Shown here: positions 58,034 through 64,000 of the stretch, in pieces | How positions within the stretch are numbered: position 1 is the first letter of the stretch | Layout of the letters: the number at the start of each line of letters is the position of its first letter | Source of the DNA: Thermohahella caldifontis | GTDB lineage: Bacteria; Pseudomonadota; Gammaproteobacteria; Pseudomonadales; Oleiphilaceae | Length of the DNA stretch: 64,000 nt | NCBI RefSeq assembly: GCF_041153465.1 | Contig: NZ_CP154858.1 | Coordinates: 1,116,001-1,180,000, forward strand | Direction of reading: 5' to 3' | Notes under the pieces: model-generated | Seen by the model: the letters and a program-made list of their open reading frames with translations, nothing else | Database searches by the model: none | What the model was told of the DNA's origin: nothing | Position numbers and translations under genes: made by a program

Positions 58034-58852
58034 ATGCAGCCAATGATTAACATTGCTCTGAGAGCCGTGCGCTCGCATCTTGAGCATCTGATGACGGTTA
58101 TCGATCGGGAAAACCTGTCCTTTTCGGATCCGGCCAATCTGAAAAGAGTACTGTCCCGTATCGAGTCGTCCTTTTACGAACAACTGTCCCGGGGCCTGCA
58201 ACGCGCCTACCCGACACATCATATTGCCAAGCGCGGAGACCTGAGCGCACCCGCCAAGGGCTTCAGCTGGCATATCATGCCCCTTCACAACCCCATCAGC
58301 CTGGTCAAGCGACAGCCGGACTGGGGGTTTTCCGTGCTCTGCAAGAAGGATGGCCACGCCGAGCATGCCCTGATCCTCATGCCCGCACTGAATGAAGAAT
58401 ATACAGCCAGCCGCGGGCATGGCGCTGAGCTCAATGGCCGCAGGATGCGGGTATCTCCTCTGGCCGACGAGTCACTTGCCGTGGCGAGCACCAACCTGCT
58501 CAAAGGCCTTGCGGAAGTGGAGGACCCTGACCGTCGTCAGGGGCTGGTGGAGCTCTATGCACGCCTGGATTCGGGTGTCTTTACCCTCGAAAGCCACCGC
58601 TCCCTGGCCATCGCGCTGGCCCAGGTGGCCGCCGGCAAGACCGACCTGCTGATCAGCAAGGCCCCGACTGCACACGAAATGGCTGCTGGCCTGCTGATCG
58701 CCAAGGAAGCCGGCGCATTGTCCTCCGAGTTCAATGGCAACCCGGTCACGGAGCGCAGTCCGGTCATGCTGGTCGCCAATCCGAAGCTGGCCAAACGCGT
58801 CCTGCCTTGGTTCAAGGGCAAGCAGGCACTGTTTGTCAAAGACGCAACCTGA
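58034..58852 (+). CDS. suhB: SuhB-like protein with lost IMPase active site
   Basis: Orthologue by position (divergent from trmJ, next to secF) and by start and body similarity to E. coli SuhB (MQPMINIALRA; SRGHGAELNGRRMR; VAAGKTDLL; LLIAKEAG). The inositol-monophosphatase metal motifs are gone: DPLDGTTNF reads MPLHNPISL (residues 82-90), the E-E-S segment reads AKRGD, and the W-D pair before AAG reads A-H (about 213-214). At 272 residues it is full length. It should not be a phosphatase but could keep SuhB's RNA-polymerase/antitermination role. Confidence 0.85.
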   Translation: MQPMINIALRAVRSHLEHLMTVIDRENLSFSDPANLKRVLSRIESSFYEQLSRGLQRAYPTHHIAKRGDLSAPAKGFSWHIMPLHNPISLVKRQPDWGFSVLCKKDGHAEHALILMPALNEEYTASRGHGAELNGRRMRVSPLADESLAVASTNLLKGLAEVEDPDRRQGLVELYARLDSGVFTLESHRSLAIALAQVAAGKTDLLISKAPTAHEMAAGLLIAKEAGALSSEFNGNPVTERSPVMLVANPKLAKRVLPWFKGKQALFVKDAT

Positions 58853-58875
58853 AGCATGTGAAGCGGTGATAGACC

Positions 58876-58910
58876 AAACAGAAAAGGCGCCATCGGCGCC
58901 TTTTCTGTTT
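58876..58910. terminator. strong bidirectional terminator after suhB
   Basis: Perfect 16-bp stem AAACAGAAAAGGCGCC / GGCGCCTTTTCTGTTT with an ATC loop; A- and T-rich outer arms serve both strands. First of two terminators between convergent suhB and secF. Confidence 0.88.
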
Positions 58911-58916
58911 GTTGGC

Positions 58917-58945
58917 AAAGCCCCGACTTTGACCGGGGCTTTTTT
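58917..58945 (+). terminator. second terminator between suhB and secF
   Basis: AAAGCCCCG / CGGGGCTTT stem (9 bp) with an 8-base loop, followed by TTT on the plus strand. In tandem with the hairpin at 58876-58910. Confidence 0.85.
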
Positions 58946-58963
58946 GAGTTGAGAGAAGTCCAG

Positions 58964-59878
58964 TCAGACGACCCCGTCTTCCGGCTGGTTTTTCACCGGC
59001 AGCGCAAGATCCTCACGTGAGATCCCCTGTACCAGCAGCAGCGCACTGGCCACATAGATGGACGAGTAGGTGCCCACCACGACGCCGATAATGAGCGCCT
59101 GAGAGAACCCGTGCAGGGCGTCGCCTCCCAGGAAGTAGAGCGCGATCAGTGTCAGCAATGTGGTCAGGCCCGTGACGATGGTACGTGCCAGGGTTTCCGT
59201 GAGAGAAATATCGATAACCTCCTCAACGGACCCCTTGCGGATCTTGCGGAAGTTTTCGCGAATCCGGTCACTCACCACGATGGTGTCATTCAGCGAGTAG
59301 CCGATGATCGCAAGCACGGCCGCCAGGACGTTGAGGTCAAACTCCCACTGGAATACGGAAAAGAAGCCTACGGTAATGATGACATCATGAATCAGTGCTG
59401 CCACCGCTCCCACCGAAAACTTCAGCTGAAAGCGGAAGGCCACGTAAAGCATGATCATTGCCAGTGCAAGCAGCAGGCCCATGCCCCCCTTCTCGCGCAG
59501 CTCGTCACCAATCTGTGCACCGACAAATTCGGCCCGCTTCAGCGTCACCTGCTGTCCATCCTTCTCCAGCGCAGAGACCACCTTCTGGCCCACCTTGTCA
59601 TCCTGACTTTCCGCCAACCGGATCAGAATGCTCCGGTCAGAGCCGAACTTCTGCACAACCACCTTGTTGTATCCGGCCTGCTCAAGCTGCCTGCGTACGT
59701 CATCCACGCGGGGAGGCTGAGCATATTCGACCTCGATGACCGTCCCGCCGGTGAAATCCAGCCCGAGATTGAGTCCCCGCACCGCCAGGGAAACCAGCGA
59801 TATCAGGATGAGCGTCAGGGACAGTCCGAGCGCAACTTTGGACCCGGACATGAAACGGTAGATCTTTTGTTCGCTCAT
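58964..59878 (-). CDS. secF: protein translocase subunit SecF
   Basis: Six-TM RND-type subunit that, with SecD, uses proton force to complete protein export. The 304-residue protein has GLDFTGGTVIEV in the first periplasmic segment and FSVGAVAALIHDVIITVGFF and GYSLNDTIVVSDRIREN in the membrane domain. Its start overlaps the secD stop (ATGA). Confidence 0.96.
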   Translation of the reverse strand: MSEQKIYRFMSGSKVALGLSLTLILISLVSLAVRGLNLGLDFTGGTVIEVEYAQPPRVDDVRRQLEQAGYNKVVVQKFGSDRSILIRLAESQDDKVGQKVVSALEKDGQQVTLKRAEFVGAQIGDELREKGGMGLLLALAMIMLYVAFRFQLKFSVGAVAALIHDVIITVGFFSVFQWEFDLNVLAAVLAIIGYSLNDTIVVSDRIRENFRKIRKGSVEEVIDISLTETLARTIVTGLTTLLTLIALYFLGGDALHGFSQALIIGVVVGTYSSIYVASALLLVQGISREDLALPVKNQPEDGVV

Positions 59879-61758
59879 ACAGCCAGGGCCCCCGTTTTTC
59901 CGCCAATGGACAAGGTCTTGATCTTGCGACCTCCGTAGATGAGGTTCACCAGTGCACGCGACACGGTAATGGACGTGAACATGGACGTGATGATACCGAT
60001 GGACAGCGTAATGGCGAATCCGCGGACGGGCCCGGTGCCCACCGCAAAGAGTATCAGTGCGGCAATCAGGGTGGTAATGTTGGCATCAAAGATGGAGATG
60101 AACGCCCGGTCATAGCCGGCATGAATGGCCGACTGCGGCGGCAGACCATTACGCCATTCCTCGCGGATGCGCTCGTAGATGAGCACGTTCGCATCCACTG
60201 CCATACCCACGGTAAGCACGATACCCGCCATGCCCGGCAAGGTCAGTGTGGCACCGAATATGGACATACAGGCAATCAGCATGACCACGTTGGCCGCCAG
60301 CGCAACATTGGCCACCAGACCAAACACGCGGTAATAGACCAGCATGAACAGCAGCACCAGAGAGAAGCCGATGATGATCGACCACTTTCCGGATTCGATA
60401 TTCTGCTGCCCAAGGCTCGGGCCCACAGTGCGTTCTTCCACAAAGTAAATCGGTGCAGCCAAAGCGCCTGCTCTCAGCAGCAGAGCCAATTCCTGAGCTT
60501 CATAAACCGAATCCAGTCCGGTGATGCGAAAATCCGATCCCAGCGCCGATTGAATGGTAGCCAGACTGATGATCTGCTTCTCTACATAACGTTCCTTGAC
60601 CGGAACTTCCTTGCCGTCTTTCTTTTCATAACCCACCGTACGCTCCTTGTGCTCCACGAACAGCACAGCCATGCGGCGCTTGATGGCATGGCGGGTCACA
60701 CGATTCATCATGCGGCCGCCTTCAGAATCGAGCGAAATATTGACCTGAGGCTGCCCGTTCTGATCGAAGCCCTGAGATGCCCGGACCACCGATTCGCCGG
60801 TGATAATGACATCTTTTTCAAGAATCGCAGTACGTGCCGGATTGCTTCGGAACGGATAGGTTTCGGTTTCGGAAGCTGGCGCATCAGGCTTGGCTTCGAG
60901 ACGGAATTCCAGGTTGGCCGTGGCACCGATGACGCGCTTGGCTGCTGCGGTATCCTGCACCCCAGGCAATTCGACCACAATCCTGTTGCGGCCCTGACGC
61001 TGCACCAGCGGCTCGGCCACCCCCAGCTCGTTGACCCGGTTGCGCAGAGTGGTCAGATTCTGGGTAATGGCGTTATCCTCGATTTCCCTGAGCTGCGCCG
61101 GTGTCAGGGTCAGCCTCAGCGCTGGCAGTCCCTCATGCTCTGTCGTTTCGATAAGGAATTCCGGCATTTCCCGGCGCAAAATGCCTGCCGCCTTGTCACG
61201 ATCCCCCGCACGACGCAACGTCACGATCAGCGTTGCCCCCTGATCCCGGATAACTTCCCGATAGCGCAGCTTCTCTTCACGCAGCCGTGACTTGATCCGG
61301 CTCTGGAACATGTCCAGACGCTGTGCCACGGCCTTGTCCATATCCACTTCCAGCAGGAAGTGCACCCCGCCACGCAGGTCCAGACCCAGCTTCATGGGTT
61401 TGGCACCTATGGCCTTGAGCCAGTCCGGCGTCGTGGGAACAAGGTTGAGCGCTACAACAAAATCATCACCCAGCGCCCGTGTCAGGACCGGTTTGGCTGC
61501 CAGCTGATCTTCATTGGAATCAAACCGGAGGGTCACACGCCGGTCTGCCAGCTCCGGATCCCGGTAGGGCACACCAGCCTTGTCCAGCGCCGAAGTCGCC
61601 TTGTTGAGCACAGATTCGTCCACGGCTGTGGTGGCACTTGCACCACTGATCTGGACGGCATAATCATCCGGGTAAAGATTGGGTATGGCGTACAGGGTGC
61701 TCAGCGCGAGCACCAGTAAAATAAGCAGGTTTTTCCACCAGGGATAGTGGTTGAGCAT
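59875..61758 (-). CDS. secD: protein translocase subunit SecD
   Basis: Partner of SecF. The 627-residue protein has one N-terminal TM helix, the P1 periplasmic domain with LGLDLRGGVHFLLEVD, and a C-terminal six-TM domain with GMAGIVLTVGMAVDANVLIYERIREE. It lies 40 bases after yajC. Confidence 0.97.
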   Translation of the reverse strand: MLNHYPWWKNLLILLVLALSTLYAIPNLYPDDYAVQISGASATTAVDESVLNKATSALDKAGVPYRDPELADRRVTLRFDSNEDQLAAKPVLTRALGDDFVVALNLVPTTPDWLKAIGAKPMKLGLDLRGGVHFLLEVDMDKAVAQRLDMFQSRIKSRLREEKLRYREVIRDQGATLIVTLRRAGDRDKAAGILRREMPEFLIETTEHEGLPALRLTLTPAQLREIEDNAITQNLTTLRNRVNELGVAEPLVQRQGRNRIVVELPGVQDTAAAKRVIGATANLEFRLEAKPDAPASETETYPFRSNPARTAILEKDVIITGESVVRASQGFDQNGQPQVNISLDSEGGRMMNRVTRHAIKRRMAVLFVEHKERTVGYEKKDGKEVPVKERYVEKQIISLATIQSALGSDFRITGLDSVYEAQELALLLRAGALAAPIYFVEERTVGPSLGQQNIESGKWSIIIGFSLVLLFMLVYYRVFGLVANVALAANVVMLIACMSIFGATLTLPGMAGIVLTVGMAVDANVLIYERIREEWRNGLPPQSAIHAGYDRAFISIFDANITTLIAALILFAVGTGPVRGFAITLSIGIITSMFTSITVSRALVNLIYGGRKIKTLSIGGKTGALAV

Positions 61759-61797
61759 GATGCCCCCTTAATACAACGGCCCTTGTCTTCTTCAGGC

Positions 61798-62157
61798 TCA
61801 GATATCCTTGAGCGTGCCCTTTGGCAGCATGGCGGTGATGGCCATCTTCTGGACCTTGGCTTCCACGCCGTCCGCAATTTCGATGACAACGAAATCGTCC
61901 TTGATGCGGACAATCTTGCCTGCCAGACCACCATTGACCAGCACTTCATCACCCTTGGACAGGCCCTCGATCAGTGCCCTGTGCTCCTTGGCCCGCTTGG
62001 ACTGTGGCCGCCAGACAAGGAAGTAGAAAATCAGAACAAAGCCGCCCAGAAACAGGATCTGGCTGATGGCGCTGGGTGCACCGGGTGGCGGTGCCGCTTC
62101 GGCCCAGGCAGACAGGGGTGCAAGTGTAAGCAGTGCCGTAATGAGGCGTTGTGACAT
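61798..62157 (-). CDS. yajC: preprotein translocase subunit YajC
   Basis: Small accessory protein of the SecDF complex. The 119-residue protein has a hydrophobic N-terminal segment, a main TM helix (ILFLGGFVLIFYFLVWRPQ) and the cytoplasmic RPQxKRxKEH and LxKGDEVLVNGGLAGKI motifs. ATG 62157 has GGAG upstream; the frame extends to 62187 without support. Confidence 0.95.
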   Translation of the reverse strand: MSQRLITALLTLAPLSAWAEAAPPPGAPSAISQILFLGGFVLIFYFLVWRPQSKRAKEHRALIEGLSKGDEVLVNGGLAGKIVRIKDDFVVIEIADGVEAKVQKMAITAMLPKGTLKDI

Positions 62158-62183
62158 GGTTCTCTTTCTCCAGAATAGTCGTT

Positions 62184-63311
62184 TCATTCGGGCACACCAT
62201 CGGCCCGTTCCCGATAGAACTGTGCGACAAAGTCGGACAATGTACCGGCTTCAATCGCATCGCGCAAACCTTTCATCAGACGCTGGTAATAGCGCAGATT
62301 GTGAATCGTATTGAGGTGGGAGCCAAGGATCTCTCCGCATTTATCCAGGTGATGCAGGTAGGCGCGGCTGTAATGCTGACAGGTATGACAGTCGCACCCT
62401 TCTTCCAGCGGCCGGGTATCATGACGATACCGGGCGTTGCGGATCTTGATGGTGCCCCAGCGGGTAAAGAGGTGGCCATTGCGCGCATTGCGCGTGGGCA
62501 TGACACAGTCAAACATGTCCACCCCCCGCAACACGCTCTCCACGATATCTTCCGGCTTGCCCACTCCCATGAGATAACGGGGCTTGTCTGCCGGCATCAT
62601 GGCAGGCAGATAGTCCAGCACCCCCATCATCTCGTCCTTGGGTTCGCCCACGGACAACCCGCCAATGGCATAGCCGTCAAAACCGATATCCTGCAATCCT
62701 GCCAGGGAGGCCTCGCGCAGCGGCCGATACATGCCCCCCTGGATGATCCCAAAGAGGGCCGAAGGACTGTCCCCGTGTGCGGCACGACTGCGTGCCGCCC
62801 AACGCAGAGACAGTTCCATGGATTCACGCGCCTGCTTCTCCGTGGCCGGATAGGGGGTGCACTCGTCAAAGATCATGACAATGTCGGAGCCCAGATCGCG
62901 CTGAACGGCCATGGAGGATTCCGGCGTCATGAAGACTTCGGCCCCGTCAACCGGTGACCGGAACCGGACGCCTTCTTCGGTGATCTTGCGCAGATCCCCA
63001 AGGGAAAACACCTGAAATCCACCGGAATCCGTCAGAATCGGCCCCTGCCACTGCATGAAGTCGTGCAGGTCACCATGGGCCCGGATGACTTCCGTACCCG
63101 GCCTGAGCATCAGGTGGAAGGTATTGCCCAACAGGATGTGTGCGCCAACGTCCCGCACATCATCGGTTCGCACGCCCTTGACCGTACCGTAGGTCCCGAC
63201 CGGCATGAATGCGGGCGTTTCCACCACTCCACGGGGAAAGTGAAGGCGACCACGACGGGCGCGCCCATCTTCGCCCAGTTTTTCAAAATGCATGAAACAG
63301 GCGTCTCTCAA
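62184..63311 (-). CDS. tgt: queuine tRNA-ribosyltransferase
   Basis: Exchanges guanine 34 for preQ1 in tRNAs with GUN anticodons. The 375-residue protein has the TIM-barrel motifs FMPVGTYGTVKG, DSGGFQVFSLG (with the catalytic Asp region), GGLSVGEP and the zinc ligands in CDCHTCQHYSR. TTG 63311 is preferred: it has GAGGAG eight bases upstream and overlaps the queA stop as TTGA. ATG 63293 (MHFEKLGED) is the alternative and matches the E. coli N-terminus. Confidence 0.95.
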   Translation of the reverse strand: MRDACFMHFEKLGEDGRARRGRLHFPRGVVETPAFMPVGTYGTVKGVRTDDVRDVGAHILLGNTFHLMLRPGTEVIRAHGDLHDFMQWQGPILTDSGGFQVFSLGDLRKITEEGVRFRSPVDGAEVFMTPESSMAVQRDLGSDIVMIFDECTPYPATEKQARESMELSLRWAARSRAAHGDSPSALFGIIQGGMYRPLREASLAGLQDIGFDGYAIGGLSVGEPKDEMMGVLDYLPAMMPADKPRYLMGVGKPEDIVESVLRGVDMFDCVMPTRNARNGHLFTRWGTIKIRNARYRHDTRPLEEGCDCHTCQHYSRAYLHHLDKCGEILGSHLNTIHNLRYYQRLMKGLRDAIEAGTLSDFVAQFYRERADGVPE

Positions 63312-64000
63312 CGGTGACTCTCCTCAGGGGCAACCGGCCCATTGTACAGGAACATGGCATCTCCGTAGCTGAAAAAACGATAATGTTCACGAACGGCTTC
63401 AGCATACGCTTCCAGTATCCGGGACCGCCCCGCATAGGCGGAAACCAGCATGAGAAGCGTGGATTTTGGCAGGTGAAAATTGGTCATGAGCGCATCCACC
63501 ACCTGAAACCGGTAGCCGGGGTAAATGAAGATACGGGTCGAGGCTGTCCGCGCCCGGATCCGGCCGTCCTCGAATGCGGATTCCAGGGTCCGGACCGAGG
63601 TGGTGCCCACGGCCACAATCCGCCGCCCAGCCTCACGCGCCCGGTTGAGCCTGTCGGCGGCCTCTTCGCTGACCCTGTAATATTCCTCATGCATGTGATG
63701 CGCATGGATATCCTCCACACGAACCGGCTGAAAGGTGCCCGCCCCCACGTGCAGGGTAACCTCCACCCTTTCGACTCCCATGGCATCAATCCTGCCGAGA
63801 AGTGCCTCGTCAAAGTGCAGACCGGCAGTCGGAGCCGCCACGGCTCCCGCTTCCCGCGCAAAGACGGTCTGATACCGGTCTCGGTCGGTCGCATCATCCT
63901 CACGATCAATATAAGGCGGAAGCGGCATGTGACCCACGGCGTCCAGCAGCTCAAGCACACTTCCGGCACCACACCAGCGCAGGTGAAACAGGGCGTCATC
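63308..64000 (-). CDS. queA: S-adenosylmethionine:tRNA ribosyltransferase-isomerase QueA (3' part)
   Basis: Adds the epoxycyclopentanediol group to preQ1-tRNA. Only the last about 230 residues are inside the window; the frame is open to the edge (DDALFHLRWCGAGS before the LELL segment). Motifs HMPLPPYI, AAPTAGLHF, VEVTLHVGAGTFQPVR, TTSVRTLES and TNFHLPKSTLLMLVSA are diagnostic. It is upstream of tgt, the usual operon order queA-tgt-yajC-secDF. Confidence 0.96.
   Translation of the reverse strand, partial: DDALFHLRWCGAGSVLELLDAVGHMPLPPYIDREDDATDRDRYQTVFAREAGAVAAPTAGLHFDEALLGRIDAMGVERVEVTLHVGAGTFQPVRVEDIHAHHMHEEYYRVSEEAADRLNRAREAGRRIVAVGTTSVRTLESAFEDGRIRARTASTRIFIYPGYRFQVVDALMTNFHLPKSTLLMLVSAYAGRSRILEAYAEAVREHYRFFSYGDAMFLYNGPVAPEESHR

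Noticed and set aside
57856..58137. Hydrophobic in-frame extension before trmJ, which would add a TM helix
   Set aside because: No ribosome site at its possible starts, and it is absent from the conserved TrmJ N-terminus, which begins at MLENIRVVL.

Overview
This 64 kb window is chromosomal core DNA from a gammaproteobacterium. Four conserved gammaproteobacterial neighbourhoods show it: rne/rluC to rpmF-plsX-fabDG-acpP-pabC-mltG-tmk, iscRS-ndk-rlmN-pilF-rodZ-ispG-hisS-yfgM-bamB-der, yajC-secDF beside suhB, and rnm/yciB/yciI. The tRNA-Glu resembles the E. coli gene very closely. Base composition looks moderately GC-rich. I cannot name the genus; the order rather suggests Chromatiales or Ectothiorhodospiraceae-like bacteria, but that is inference. 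I see no prophage, insertion sequence, CRISPR array, integrase or recognisable defence island.

Layout. 0-3.5 kb: miaE and acnB. 3.5-13 kb: a long minus-strand run for thymidylate kinase, cell-wall lytic transglycosylase, folate and fatty-acid synthesis, L32, a signal-peptide-peptidase-like protease, a HAD phosphatase and RluC, with maf on the plus strand. 13-17 kb: RNase E with a long leader. 17-25.5 kb: cardiolipin-synthase-like protein, RNase AM, yciB-yciI-SH3 protein, a PilZ protein, RraA, and PEP synthase with its regulator PpsR. 25.5-42 kb is the accessory-like part: PreP-type protease, methylglyoxal synthase, a two-TM protein, a PEGA-MORN surface protein, a membrane-anchored response regulator, two large GGDEF-EAL proteins, an EAL-HDOD protein, a two-domain QueD-like protein, LplT and tRNA-Glu. 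42-45 kb: ackA-pta. 45-58 kb: the der-to-cysE minus-strand run and trmJ. 58-64 kb: suhB, secF-secD-yajC-tgt and the 3' part of queA.

Four genes (rne, preP, the response regulator, and the second GGDEF-EAL gene) are each broken by what looks like one missing G or C in or beside a G/C run. Repairing one base restores a full-length family member, clearly in three cases and probably in the fourth. The common form suggests homopolymer under-calling rather than four independent pseudogenes, so they should be read as probably intact genes.

The biologically most unusual points are: a SuhB orthologue, in its conserved position, that has lost all recognisable metal-binding catalytic motifs; iscR-iscS directly followed by ndk with no iscU/iscA/hscBA/fdx and a short IscS without the usual C-terminal tail; absence of fabH and fabF from the fatty-acid cluster; a tandem QueD-like protein whose two halves seem to have kept complementary parts of the active site; and a block at 28.9-35 kb (two-TM protein, PEGA-MORN protein behind a palindromic operator-like site, tail-anchored response regulator, GGDEF-EAL protein) that is the best candidate for an undescribed envelope signalling system.
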